DNA of 64,000 nt from Actinoallomurus oryzae (GCF_039541955.1 NZ_BAABHF010000015.1:323684-387683), one strand, 5' to 3'. Positions 23,698 to 33,318 are shown, counted from the stretch's first letter. Notes: generated from the sequence alone by a model not told the origin. Numbers and translations: made by a program.

Positions 23698-26232
23698 ATG
23701 ACAGGTATGGCACGCCGGCGGTTCCTGGCCGGCACCGGACTGGCCGGGCTCGGCGGACTGGCCGCGGGGTCGTTCGGACCGGCGGCCCGCGCCGCGACTC
23801 CGGCCGATGACGCACCGGCCGCCGCGGGCCGTACGGGCGGGGCCGGTGCGATTCCGTACCCGACGCTCGCCCGCCCGTTCGCCATGCCCGGGGTGAAGGA
23901 CCAGGACTGGAGCGGCGCGCTGTTCGTCACCCGCGACGAGGCCCGGTTCGCGGTCCGGGTGGGCCTGCTGACGGCCGCGAGCACCCTCATCCGGGAGAAG
24001 ATGACCAACAACCTGTGGCGGTTCGGCCCCTCGGCGCCCGACGGCGTCTACAAGCAGGTCGTGGTCAGCTCGGACGACCGCAAGGTCATGCCGGCGCACC
24101 TCGACGCGCTGCGCGAGGTGATCGCCCACCCCGACTGGTACACCGCGGAGGAGGTCACGGACGCCAAGGCGACGCTCCCGCAGCTGGAGCAGAAGTACGC
24201 GACGGCCCAGGACCAGAAGCGGAGCATCCGCGTCCGCTACGCCCGGACCGACGGCGGTCGCGGCGTCGTCGCGGCGGTGACGGCGCTCGACGCGGACCTG
24301 TCGATCGTGCTCGAGGTCGCGGCGCCGTGGACCGAGACCCCGAAGTTCCAGGTGGCGAACGGATGCGTGCTCGGCACCGAGCCCGGCCTGGCGAACCCGT
24401 CGCGTACCGGCCACTTCGCGCTCGCGCCGGACGAGCCGGCCGAGCGTACGACGCTCTACGCGTCGGTCGGCGACATGGTCGCCGGTGAGACCGGCGGGTC
24501 CGGTGCGGCCGGCACCGCCGTCGCGGCGCTGCGCTACGACCTGGCCAAGGGCCAGACGATCACTTTCACCGCGACCTGCGGCGACGAGCCGGTCACGCTC
24601 AAGCCCGCTCCGCGGCGCAGGACGACGGCCCGGCTCGACGCCGCCCAGGCGCGGGTCACCCGCGGCTACCTCACCGGATCCGGGCCGGTCGGGCGCGTCG
24701 CCGACGCCGTACGGGACGCGCTGTCGCTCAACACCAACTACGACCGCACGACCCTGCGTAACTTCGTGATGTGGGGCTGGAGCGGCGCCGGCGGGCTGTT
24801 CACCGGCTGGGACTCCGCCTTCGACGCGATCGAGGCCACGTCGGTGAGCGCCGATCTCGCCATGCAGCACGAACGCGACATCTTCGCCGCTCCGCCACCG
24901 CCCAACCAGGTGAAGATCAACGGGCCGCGCTACGACCAGCAGAACTCCGGTCCCATGCACGCGTACGCGGTGTGGCGGCTGTACACCAGGCTCGGGGACC
25001 GGGACCTGGTCGCCACCGCGTATCCCCAGCTGGTCGCGTTCTTCGACCTGCTGCCGGAGTGGGACGCCGACGGCGACGGCCTGCTCGAGTCGCCCTACTT
25101 CGGTGACCGGATCAGCGGGCGCGGCAACCATCTGGGGCTGGACGACAGCCCCGTCTACGCCGACTACCAGAAGGTTCCGAAGAAGGGCGGAAGCGGCGAC
25201 CCGCGCCCGAACACCAACCTGACCGACGTCGCCCTGAACGCCTACTACGCGCTGATGGCGGAGCTCCTGGCCAAGATGGCGCGCCTGCAGGGCAAGACCG
25301 CCGACGCGACCCGGTTCGAGGCGATCCACGAGCGGATCAAGACCGGTGTCAACGCCAAGCTCTGGAACGAGGAGCGCGGGCTCTACCTGAGCCGTTACCT
25401 GGACGGCGGCTGGAACGAGGTCGTGACACCGACGGTCTTCTACCCGCTGCTCGCCGGGCTTGCGACACCGGAGCGCGCCCGCGTGCTCGTCGAGGACCAC
25501 CTGCTCGACCCGGAGGAGTTCTGGGGCGAGTACGTCATCCCCAGCGTCGCGCGCAACGACCCGAAGTACTGCTCGGGCGGCCCGGTGCATCCGCGGTCGG
25601 AGCACTTCAAGTTCTTCAAGAACTACGACGACAAGGGGGCACCGGAGGAGTGGAAGGGCGCGGCGTGGCCGCCGATGAACTTCACCGTCTACGAGGGGCT
25701 CAAACGGTACGGCTTCGACCGGGAGGCCGGTGAGCTCGCGGCGCGGAGCACCGCCATGTACCTGAACGCCTACGACCGCGACGGGTGGTTCCCCGAGTCG
25801 TTCGACCCGGAGCCCGATCAGTCGATCATGGACTCGGCCGTCGACACCGCGTGGCGCACCTACTCGTGGAGCAACGCGATGGCCGTCCAGACCATTCACG
25901 AGCTGCTGTCGGACGAGCCGTGGGGCGATCCGGAGGCGCTGATGTTCGGCAGCCTGACGCTCCCGGGCACCAACTCGGTGTCGAACCTGGTCCTGCGCGG
26001 GCACCGCTACGCGGTCACCGCCGGCCCCCGCACGACGACCGTGACCAGGGACGGACGGCCGCTCTTCCGCAGCGAGGGCGGCCGGGTCGCCGTACGCGCC
26101 TTCGTGGTCTCGGAGAAGGGCGCCTCCTTCGACATCACCGCCACCGGCCCCGCGAATGTGGAGGTGGTCACCGGAAACGGCCGGACCCGCTCCGCCAGAG
26201 TGCCGACCGGACGCCACCACGTCGAGCTGTGA
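23698..26232 (+). CDS. Tat-exported GH63/GH37-like glycoside hydrolase
   Basis: An 844-aa protein with Tat signal MARRRFLAGTGLAGLGGLAAGSFG (ATG 23698; an in-frame ATG at 23707 is an alternative). An N-terminal beta-rich domain (KDQDWSGALFVTRDEARFAVRVG...) leads into an (alpha/alpha)6 barrel with WGWSGAGGLFTGWDSAFDAIEA, GPMHAYAVWRLY, EWDADGDGLLESPYFGD, GNHLGLDDSPVYADY and WPPMNFTVYEGLKRYG. A C-terminal beta domain (LPGTNSVSNLVLRGHRY) closes it. The GWDS and GLDDSP motifs and the linker architecture are those of GH63/trehalase-like six-hairpin enzymes that release alpha-glucosyl or related residues. The substrate is not evident. It has its own leader after the terminators, so it is probably a separate unit, convergent with the FAD oxidase. 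Confidence 0.75.
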   Translation: MTGMARRRFLAGTGLAGLGGLAAGSFGPAARAATPADDAPAAAGRTGGAGAIPYPTLARPFAMPGVKDQDWSGALFVTRDEARFAVRVGLLTAASTLIREKMTNNLWRFGPSAPDGVYKQVVVSSDDRKVMPAHLDALREVIAHPDWYTAEEVTDAKATLPQLEQKYATAQDQKRSIRVRYARTDGGRGVVAAVTALDADLSIVLEVAAPWTETPKFQVANGCVLGTEPGLANPSRTGHFALAPDEPAERTTLYASVGDMVAGETGGSGAAGTAVAALRYDLAKGQTITFTATCGDEPVTLKPAPRRRTTARLDAAQARVTRGYLTGSGPVGRVADAVRDALSLNTNYDRTTLRNFVMWGWSGAGGLFTGWDSAFDAIEATSVSADLAMQHERDIFAAPPPPNQVKINGPRYDQQNSGPMHAYAVWRLYTRLGDRDLVATAYPQLVAFFDLLPEWDADGDGLLESPYFGDRISGRGNHLGLDDSPVYADYQKVPKKGGSGDPRPNTNLTDVALNAYYALMAELLAKMARLQGKTADATRFEAIHERIKTGVNAKLWNEERGLYLSRYLDGGWNEVVTPTVFYPLLAGLATPERARVLVEDHLLDPEEFWGEYVIPSVARNDPKYCSGGPVHPRSEHFKFFKNYDDKGAPEEWKGAAWPPMNFTVYEGLKRYGFDREAGELAARSTAMYLNAYDRDGWFPESFDPEPDQSIMDSAVDTAWRTYSWSNAMAVQTIHELLSDEPWGDPEALMFGSLTLPGTNSVSNLVLRGHRYAVTAGPRTTTVTRDGRPLFRSEGGRVAVRAFVVSEKGASFDITATGPANVEVVTGNGRTRSARVPTGRHHVEL

Positions 26233-26257
26233 CCTCGCGGGGTCGGCAGGTACTTCG

Positions 26258-27835
26258 TCAGGCGGACGCGCCGACCGTCTGGGGAGAGCGGAAGAGACGG
26301 TCGGGGTCGTATCGGTTCTTCACCGTGAGCAGTCGTGGGTAGTTGTCGCCGAAGTAGGCCTGTTTCCAGTTCGTGAGCCCGGCGTCGGCGTAGTTCTGAT
26401 ACGCCTGTCCGCTCGCGTACGGTTTCATCGCCGTGTGGAACGCGCGCAGCCAGGCCTGCTGCGCCCGGGTCGCGGCGCTCGGCGCCGTCGTATCCCACGT
26501 CGTGGTGAACTGCCCGTTGAAGAGGCCGTCACGGTGGACGAACGCCGTGGCGTCCGCGCGTACTCGGTTCACGGCGCCGCCCAGCGCGTCGAAGGCGATC
26601 CCGCCCTGGCCACCGCCTGCCAGGCCGCCGCGTGCCCGGACCGCGGACAGGATCGCGTCGATGCCCGCCGCCGTTATCGGGCGGGTGAAAATGTGCGAGG
26701 CCGCATACTCGGGTTCGCGGGTCTCCCTGCCTGTGGACGTCTGCCCGGGAAGGCCGCCCGGCAGATGGCACTGGTCTGCGGTGAGCGTCGTGCAACCGGC
26801 CTCGATCATCATCGCGTGCCCGTACGTGGTCGGCTCGATCACCTGGGAGGAGGGCTCCGCGCCGATGCGGGACTTCAAGGTCTCGATCAGCCGTTCGGCG
26901 TCCTCCAGGGCGCCGAGGTAGGTGCCCCCGACCTGGACCGTGGGGCTGGACTGACGTTGGCCGTCCAGAACGTGCAGATTCGACCAGAGCTCGTCCGGCG
27001 CGAACGGCGCCCAACGCTGCCATGCGTCGATCACCGACTTGGCCACCGACCACGGCCAGTTGATGAAGAAAACGACGATGTCGGAGGTGGAATGCGTGGC
27101 AAAGGTGAAATCGGTCGCGATGCCGAAAGTGGCCCCGCCACCTCCGCGGCAGGCCCAGAACAGGTCGGAGTTGTTCCGGTCGTCACAGGTGAGCCGCCGC
27201 CCGTCCGCCGTCACCAGTTCGATCGCGCGGAGCCGGTCGGAGAGGATCCCGTATTTGCGGGCGACCACGCCGACGCCGCCGCCGAGGGTCAGGCCGGAGA
27301 TGCCGACGGTCGGGCACGAGCCCGCCGGTATCGCGACGCCCTGGGCGGCGAGCCGGTCGTAGACGTCGACCAGCCGCGCCCCGGCACCGATCCGCGCGGT
27401 GCCCGATGAGGTGTCGGCCCGGATCGACGACATCGGGCTCACGTCGATGACCAGGCCCTCGACGAGCGAGGCACCGGTGTAGCTGTGCCCTCCGCACCGC
27501 GGCGCCACCGGCAGGCCATGACGCCGGACGAAATTCACGCACTCCGCGACGTCGTGCGGATTCTCGCAATAGGCGATTCCCGACGGCCGGATCGTGTCGA
27601 AGCGTGGATTGAAGTTTTTGCGTGCGGCCGCGTAAGCGGTGTCATCCGGCCGGATGAGCCGGCCCTGCAGAGATTCCTTGAGCGCCGACCAGTCCGCGTT
27701 CTTCGGCGTGGAGGACGCCCGGCGTGGACCCGGTGACGTCGCACTCGTGCCGGTGGGCTTGCACGCGCCCCCGACGGCCGTCGTGAGCGCCGTGAGCCCT
27801 GCGGCGCGTATGAACTCTCTCCGCCTCATGTGCAT
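26258..27835 (-). CDS. Tat-exported BBE-type FAD-linked oxidase
   Basis: ATG 27835 or ATG 27829 (MRRREF); neither has a clear Shine-Dalgarno sequence. The N-terminus RRREFIRAAGLTALTTAVGGAC has a Tat motif and a possible lipobox Cys. The FAD_binding_4 domain (about 75-260) has His117 in CGGHSYTG and Cys174 in AGSCPTVGISGLTLGGG. These correspond to the His and Cys that hold FAD by two covalent bonds in glucooligosaccharide oxidase and berberine bridge enzyme. A C-terminal BBE domain (QAYQNYADAGLTNWKQAYFG, NRYDPDRLF) closes the protein. Such enzymes oxidise the reducing end of mono- or oligosaccharides to lactones with O2. Here that could supply a lactone or H2O2 outside the cell, but alcohol and alkaloid oxidases share the fold. 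Confidence 0.85.
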   Translation of the reverse strand: MHMRRREFIRAAGLTALTTAVGGACKPTGTSATSPGPRRASSTPKNADWSALKESLQGRLIRPDDTAYAAARKNFNPRFDTIRPSGIAYCENPHDVAECVNFVRRHGLPVAPRCGGHSYTGASLVEGLVIDVSPMSSIRADTSSGTARIGAGARLVDVYDRLAAQGVAIPAGSCPTVGISGLTLGGGVGVVARKYGILSDRLRAIELVTADGRRLTCDDRNNSDLFWACRGGGGATFGIATDFTFATHSTSDIVVFFINWPWSVAKSVIDAWQRWAPFAPDELWSNLHVLDGQRQSSPTVQVGGTYLGALEDAERLIETLKSRIGAEPSSQVIEPTTYGHAMMIEAGCTTLTADQCHLPGGLPGQTSTGRETREPEYAASHIFTRPITAAGIDAILSAVRARGGLAGGGQGGIAFDALGGAVNRVRADATAFVHRDGLFNGQFTTTWDTTAPSAATRAQQAWLRAFHTAMKPYASGQAYQNYADAGLTNWKQAYFGDNYPRLLTVKNRYDPDRLFRSPQTVGASA

Positions 27836-27909
27836 AGCTGTGTAGATGCGGCCGAGACCGGAGGGGTTCGTACGTCACGGGTTTATCGCCGAGAACCCTG
27901 TTTGTCGCG

Positions 27910-30900
27910 CTATTCGGTGCTCGTGTGGACCCGGCGGGCGAGGTAGGCGACGTCCGGGTGGGGGTGGACGCGGAGGTGGCGCAACAGCCCGCGCCAGGGC
28001 GCCGACCATCCGGCGCGGGGTCCGCAGGCACGGGTGAGCGCCACGGCGGCGACTCCGGCGGCGAGGTCGTCGCGTTCGGCTGCGGCGGTCGCGTGGGGGA
28101 GCACGTCGGCGGGGTCCGGCACGTCGGCGTGCGGGAATCTCCCGACCCCGTACCGGGTGGACGTCCCCGCGAAGGGGCCGCCGTCGCCGAGTCGCCGCGC
28201 CAGCGCCCCGGCGACCTCGGCGATCGCGAAGGCGGAGCCGATCGGCCGGTCGAGCAACGCGGCCAGGGTTCCCGGCCGGTCCCAGCGCAGAGTGGAGGCG
28301 GCGAGCAGTGCGCCCAGTGGTTCGGGCAGCACCTCGTCCACCGCCGCGAGGACCGGATCGGCGTGGTCGCGGTCGGCTCGCGCCGCCCGGGCGAGTGCGT
28401 GGACGGCGGCGTCGAGGCGCTGCGCGGCGGGCAGGTCGCGTTCCGGTTCGGCGTCGGCGGGCTCATCGACGGCGGCGAGTGCCGCGACCGCGTCCCGCAG
28501 CTCCGCCCGCGCGTCGGTGTCCCGCAGCTCCGCCCGCGCGTCGGCATCGCGCGGCGCCGTCCCCCCGTCACCGCTCATCGCGCAGGTGACGAGACCGTCG
28601 AGGGCGATCCGCCAGGTGACGGTCTCGGTGAGGTCCCGGAACTGCGCGGCGAGAGTGCCGGCGGCCTCCGGCGACCAGGACGCCCAGGAGGGCAGCCGGC
28701 CGAGCGCCTCGCCCCGTACGGTCGGGTCGGCGGAGCGTGCGGCGTCCACCATCAGACCGGCGTACCGCGCGCGGTGGCGCGGCTCGACGGTGAGCGGCGC
28801 GGCTCCGAGGACCTGCCGGGCCAGGTCCCGGGGACCCCCGACCGCCTCGGCCAGGATGCGCTCGCTGCCCGGCAGGTCGAGGAGCCGCCGGGCGGCCGAG
28901 ACGATGGTCGTACGGACGTCGCGGTGCTGTCCCTCCTGGTCCCAGGCCCGCGCGAGGATGGTCCCGGCGTCGGGTGCCCGATGGTGGGCGATCAGCCGAA
29001 CGGCCTCCTTACGGGCGGTGATCTTTCCGTCCGCGAGGACGGGGGCGAGCGCCGCCGGCAGCACGCTCGGCGGGGTGAACCTGGCCGCCCGCGTGGCGGC
29101 GTAGACGGCGACGTGCGCGTCATCGCCGGTGGCGTGACCGAGCAGCTCGCCGAGCACGGATCGCGGGTCCGCGGTCCAGGCGGCGGCGGTCAGCGCCGCC
29201 CGCCGGACGAGGGGTTCCTTCGCGCGCAGGTAGCCGCGCAGCTCCTCGGCCGAGGCGGACGGCACGTCACCGATCAGCCGCACCGCCCGGGCGCGTTCGC
29301 TCTCGGGCACGGAGCGGTCGGTGGCGGCCCGGTGCAGCAGTCGCAGGTAGGCCGCTCGCTGCGCGGCGGTCCACCGCCGCGGCCACGGACGCCGGACGTA
29401 CGGGACGAAGATGATCGAGTGGCGCCAGAACCGGCCGCCCGGGACGGCGCCGGACAGCGCGCTCTGGAGGAGGTCCGTCCGCTCCGTCGCGAGGACGTGG
29501 AACACCGCGGGCAGCACCACCGATGAACGGTCCACCCCGATGACGTGCTCGACGCGTTCGGCCCGGGTACGCGGCGGACGGAGCCAGTACCCGATCGCCC
29601 GGTTGATCACGCTGTCGCGCTTGGCGTGCAGGGCCCGCTCCAGGGCCGCCTGCAACTCGGGCACGTCGTGGCCTCGGCGGCCGAGCGCCTCCGCCAGGAC
29701 GAAGGTGAGCCGGAACTCGTCCCTCGCGGTGTCGCGCTCCAGCCAGGGCGCGAGGCTGCGCACCAGTTCGTACTCGTCACCGCGGCGCAGGCAGTCGTCG
29801 AGACGGCCGACGAGGACACCGCTGCCACGGTCGGCGAGCGTGCCGATCGCATCGACCGCGAAGGCCGTCAGGTCACGGTCGCCGCGGGAGGCTCCCTGCC
29901 GGAAGGCCAGCGTGACGAGCCGGGAGAGCGCGTGCACGGTCGAGTGGGACAGGTCACGTGCGCCGAGGGCGTCCTCGATGAACCGGCCGAGCACGGGGGC
30001 GTGCCCGGCCCGCAACAGGCCCGGCGGCACTTCGGTGAGCGCCCGCAACGCCCTCTGCCGCACCGGGTCCTGCTCGTTGCGCAGCCTTGCCAGCGACGCG
30101 AGCGCGTCGCCGAAGATCTCCGGGTCGCGGCTGCGTCCCGCACAGCCGATGAGCAGCTCGTAGCCGCGTCCCCGCTCATCGGCGTCGGCCCGCCGCGTGA
30201 CCTCGCGCAGCGTCTCGGCGGCCTGTTCGTAGTGCAGGAAGGCGGTGACCTCGAGCGTCCGCCACGGGTCGTCGGCGACCTTGCGCAACCCCAGCATCCG
30301 GCGGGCCTCGCGGCCACGCCGGGCCAGCGGCAGCACGTCGAGCACCGCGGGAGCGAGCTCCCGGGCGGAGAGGTCGACCCCGTCCATGGCCGCGTCGAAG
30401 ACCGGCTCCCTGCGGGCGGGCGGGAACGTCTTGAGCAGCAGGACCAGCGCGGTGTCGTCCTCCCGCACGGCCTTCAGCAGCTCGGCAAGCCGAGGTTCGG
30501 GCAACAGCCGGACCAGCCGTTCGCGCACGCTTCTGGTCCGGAGCAGCCGGCCCAGCGACGGGTGGACCTCCGGGCGCAGCAACAGGTCGCACATCCGCTC
30601 GGGAGCGGCGGCGATCAGCAGGGCAAGCTTGGGCACGAGCGCGCTCCCCGGCCCGATCGGCTCCCAGTGCCGCTCCAGCAGGTCGATCACCCGCAGCGGA
30701 AAGTGATCCACGGTCTCGGCCAGGCCCGCGCCACGCGAGATCCACCAGGCCCGGCGGAGCTGCCTGGGGAGCTCGGCGAGCTCCCGTTCGGCCTGGTCGA
30801 GCACTGACCGAGGATGAACATGGCCCAGCATGCTCCAGTTGGCGGCGGCGTAGGCGAGCTCCGGCAGCAGGCGGTCCACCGACGCGGCACCGCAGGCGGG

Positions 30901-31338
30901 CAGCAACGCCGCGGCCTCCCGGTCTCCCCACCGCTCGCGGACCGGCCCGATCAGGCCATCGGCGAGGTCCGTACGACGGTAACGGCGCACGGCCCGGTAC
31001 AGCAGCGCGCGCGACTCCGCCGGAGCGTCCCCGGCGAACGCGGTCAACGCCGCCGCGTCGGCGGCACCGAGCCGGACGACCAGGCCGATCGCCGCGGCCG
31101 TGACGTCGGCGTCGGCGTCGGCGTCTCCGGCCGCGGCGGCGATGTACTCCAGCGAAGCCGTGTCACGCGCGGCCGCCGCGATGAGCAGGCCCACCGCGCG
31201 CTCATAGGCGCCGCGTTCGCCCAGCTCGCCGAGCAGGCGAGCCCGCTCGGCGGGGCCCACCGGGAGCGTGGCGAGACGTGCGCACCGCGCCCCATAGGTC
31301 ATCGGCTCGATCTCGGCCAGCAGCTCGTCCGCATGCAT
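27910..31338 (-). CDS. Large HEAT-repeat-like protein of unknown function
   Basis: An 1142-aa protein rich in Ala, Leu, Arg and Asp, made of repeated paired helices throughout (for example ELRGYLRAKEPLVRRAALTA and VLADGKITARKEAVRLIAHH). It has no signal peptide or transmembrane segment. The periodic LL..A..D..V...A pattern is that of HEAT/ARM solenoids used as protein-binding scaffolds. No enzymatic motif is visible. A 27-bp direct duplication near the C-terminus repeats the block ARAELRDTD. It is a stand-alone gene downstream of the solute-binding-protein gene and has no evident link to carbohydrate use. Confidence 0.75.
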   Translation of the reverse strand: MHADELLAEIEPMTYGARCARLATLPVGPAERARLLGELGERGAYERAVGLLIAAAARDTASLEYIAAAAGDADADADVTAAAIGLVVRLGAADAAALTAFAGDAPAESRALLYRAVRRYRRTDLADGLIGPVRERWGDREAAALLPACGAASVDRLLPELAYAAANWSMLGHVHPRSVLDQAERELAELPRQLRRAWWISRGAGLAETVDHFPLRVIDLLERHWEPIGPGSALVPKLALLIAAAPERMCDLLLRPEVHPSLGRLLRTRSVRERLVRLLPEPRLAELLKAVREDDTALVLLLKTFPPARREPVFDAAMDGVDLSARELAPAVLDVLPLARRGREARRMLGLRKVADDPWRTLEVTAFLHYEQAAETLREVTRRADADERGRGYELLIGCAGRSRDPEIFGDALASLARLRNEQDPVRQRALRALTEVPPGLLRAGHAPVLGRFIEDALGARDLSHSTVHALSRLVTLAFRQGASRGDRDLTAFAVDAIGTLADRGSGVLVGRLDDCLRRGDEYELVRSLAPWLERDTARDEFRLTFVLAEALGRRGHDVPELQAALERALHAKRDSVINRAIGYWLRPPRTRAERVEHVIGVDRSSVVLPAVFHVLATERTDLLQSALSGAVPGGRFWRHSIIFVPYVRRPWPRRWTAAQRAAYLRLLHRAATDRSVPESERARAVRLIGDVPSASAEELRGYLRAKEPLVRRAALTAAAWTADPRSVLGELLGHATGDDAHVAVYAATRAARFTPPSVLPAALAPVLADGKITARKEAVRLIAHHRAPDAGTILARAWDQEGQHRDVRTTIVSAARRLLDLPGSERILAEAVGGPRDLARQVLGAAPLTVEPRHRARYAGLMVDAARSADPTVRGEALGRLPSWASWSPEAAGTLAAQFRDLTETVTWRIALDGLVTCAMSGDGGTAPRDADARAELRDTDARAELRDAVAALAAVDEPADAEPERDLPAAQRLDAAVHALARAARADRDHADPVLAAVDEVLPEPLGALLAASTLRWDRPGTLAALLDRPIGSAFAIAEVAGALARRLGDGGPFAGTSTRYGVGRFPHADVPDPADVLPHATAAAERDDLAAGVAAVALTRACGPRAGWSAPWRGLLRHLRVHPHPDVAYLARRVHTSTE

Positions 31339-31491
31339 GATCCAAGATCCTGCCGGACGATCGCCCGGCGATACGACCGTTTTTTGCCGCTGTCGTAGGC
31401 GCCGGATCGTCCCGCGACATGCCGGTGACCGCGGTGCCCTGTCTCTCTTGGGCGGGCCGCGGCCACCGGAGTGATACGGATCTGGACGGTG

Positions 31492-32961
31492 TTACCAGTC
31501 CAGACCGGCGTCGGTCTGGGCCTTGATGTAGGCGGGGATGTCCTCCTTCTCCGCGACGGACAGGGCCGAACTCACGTCCATGCCGTCCGTCAGCACGTGC
31601 TGACGGAACACCTTGTACATCGGGATGTCCCAGTACTTGGTGTTCTGGTAGTTCTTCAGCACCGCGTTCGAGCCCCAGTACACGCCGGACGTGTCGACCT
31701 TGGAAAGCTCCGGAATGGCCTTACCGAAGCTGTCCTCGACCGCCGGGGTCTGCAGAACTCCCTTGATGGCGTGGCTCGACAACTCGGTCTGCCCCTGCTC
31801 GGACACCAGCCACTTCACGATGTTGAACGCGTCCTGCTGGTGGCTGGACTGCGGCGGGATGAAGGCCGCGGTCTGGTTGGGCTGGTACGTCGCCTTCGAG
31901 CCCTTCTTGAGCACCGGAATCGAGGTCACGCCGACGTCGATGGACTTCCGCAACTCGTCGTACTCCGGCGCGTCGTCCGGCTTGATGAACACGTTGCTGC
32001 CGGCGTAGGTGGGCAGTCTGCTCAGCGTGTCCACGGCCATCGCCAGATGGCCCGGACGGCTCATGTCTCCCTTGAGGAAGTCGTCGACCGTGGTGAATCC
32101 GTTGTGCGGGATCGTGAGGAACCGGTCGAGGTTGTCGCCGAGCTCTTCCCACCCCGGTGTGGTGAGGTCCACCTTCGCGTCCTCGGGCTTCGGCGTCCAG
32201 CTGTCGGTCGGCACGAACGGGTACAGCCCCGACTGGTTGTACTGCAGGTAGGTGTCCGGGTGCTGCATGTACCCCTTGTACGCGTCGGTCCCCACCTGCC
32301 GGGTCAGCTTCTTGGCCAGCCTGTAGACCTGGTCGTAGGTCATCCCGGACTTCGGGTACTTCACCCCGAACTTGTCGAAGATCTTCTTGTTGTAGTAGAG
32401 GACGTAGTCGTTCTCGAAGACGGGAACGCCGTACATCTTGCCGGCGGACCGCGACTTCACCTGCTCGACCGCGCCCTGGTTGAGCTTGCTGAGGTCCAGT
32501 CCGCCCTGCTGGATCATGGGCGTCATGTCCTGAACCCAGCCGCGCGGTTTGAGGTCCCGGGCGATGCGCTGGTACGGGTTGTCGAGGATGATGTCGGGCA
32601 CGACCCCGGCCGCCTGAAGATCCTCGTAGCGCACCGGATAATCCCAGGTGGCGTACTTTATCTTGAGGTTCGGAAAGGCCTGCCGCAGCTTGTTGCCGAT
32701 GACCGTGTCGAAGACCGCTCCGGCCTGGCGCTGATCGTCGACCGACGCCTCGAACGGCTTGTAGTTGGCCGCGAAGATGAAGATCTCGTCCTTCTTCACG
32801 CAGAAGGGCTTGTTGTAGCGGTTGGGGACGTTGACACCGTCGGTGCAGTCATCCGCCGCTGTGCCCGCCTTCTGGCCGGCGACCGCCGCTTGCGGCGCCC
32901 AGCCGAGCAGCAGGACCGCGATCGCCGAGGCGAGCAGTCGTCGTGCGAACTTGCCTTTCAC
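31492..32961 (-). CDS. Orphan sugar ABC transporter solute-binding protein
   Basis: The start is taken as GTG 32961 (MKGKFARRLLASAIAVLLLG), because GGAGGAG ends 9 bp upstream. The earlier GTG at 32970 touches the Shine-Dalgarno sequence. A Sec-type signal peptide ends near AVAG, with no lipobox, which is unusual for a Gram-positive binding protein. The 489-aa mature protein has the family-1 fold: VPDIILDNPYQRIARDL, GVPVFENDYVLYYNKKIFDKFGVKYP, HLAMAVDTLSRLP and AFIPPQSSHQQDAFNIVKWL. No permease or ATPase gene is adjacent, so it must use a transporter encoded elsewhere or be a stray subunit. Its promoter carries the LacI-type operator at 33133, placing it in the pectin regulon. Confidence 0.85.
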   Translation of the reverse strand: MKGKFARRLLASAIAVLLLGWAPQAAVAGQKAGTAADDCTDGVNVPNRYNKPFCVKKDEIFIFAANYKPFEASVDDQRQAGAVFDTVIGNKLRQAFPNLKIKYATWDYPVRYEDLQAAGVVPDIILDNPYQRIARDLKPRGWVQDMTPMIQQGGLDLSKLNQGAVEQVKSRSAGKMYGVPVFENDYVLYYNKKIFDKFGVKYPKSGMTYDQVYRLAKKLTRQVGTDAYKGYMQHPDTYLQYNQSGLYPFVPTDSWTPKPEDAKVDLTTPGWEELGDNLDRFLTIPHNGFTTVDDFLKGDMSRPGHLAMAVDTLSRLPTYAGSNVFIKPDDAPEYDELRKSIDVGVTSIPVLKKGSKATYQPNQTAAFIPPQSSHQQDAFNIVKWLVSEQGQTELSSHAIKGVLQTPAVEDSFGKAIPELSKVDTSGVYWGSNAVLKNYQNTKYWDIPMYKVFRQHVLTDGMDVSSALSVAEKEDIPAYIKAQTDAGLDW

Positions 32962-33132
32962 GTTCGTCACTCCTCCATGGATCGGGGGATCTGAGGCCGT
33001 CCCCGGTACGCCGTGCTGCGGGTCTCGCCGGGGTCGGCCGTCACGGGGCTGAATCGAGCAGGGGTGGGGTCGTGGAGCCGGTCGATCACCGCCGTCGGAT
33101 CGTCATCGCCTGCCGCCGCCGTCCTGGGCGGA

Positions 33133-33146
33133 GGAAAAGGTTTTCC
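33133..33146. promoter_or_regulatory. LacI-type operator, copy 1
   Basis: GGAAAAGGTTTTCC, about 170 bp upstream of the solute-binding-protein start and just downstream of that gene's predicted -10 box. It is identical to the operators at 45250 and 46538. Confidence 0.75.
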
Positions 33147-33152
33147 CAACGT

Positions 33153-33181
33153 GTGTAACCCGTTCATCCGGCTCTCGTCAA
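33153..33181 (-). promoter_or_regulatory. Promoter of the orphan solute-binding-protein gene
   Basis: Minus-strand TTGACG (33181-33176), a 17-bp spacer and TTACAC (33158-33153). The LacI-type operator lies 6 bp further downstream, over the expected transcription start. This leaves a leader of roughly 180 nt in which I see no other gene. Confidence 0.5.
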
Positions 33182-33271
33182 TCGTTTGAACGGATGGCCG
33201 ATCCCGGCCACGGCCGACAGAGCGCCTCGACGCGGGACACGGACGCGACTCCCATAGCGCCGCGAAGATCC

Positions 33272-33291
33272 GGCGTCAAGGTCTTGACGCC
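33272..33291. promoter_or_regulatory. 9-bp inverted repeat in the divergent promoter region
   Basis: GGCGTCAAG-GT-CTTGACGCC, a near-perfect palindrome. Its right arm contains TTGACG, a possible -35 box for the pectinesterase operon (matching -10 poorly conserved). It could be a second regulator's site. Confidence 0.4.
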
Positions 33292-33318
33292 TCCGCGTTG
33301 CCCCGCGACCGTTGCTCG

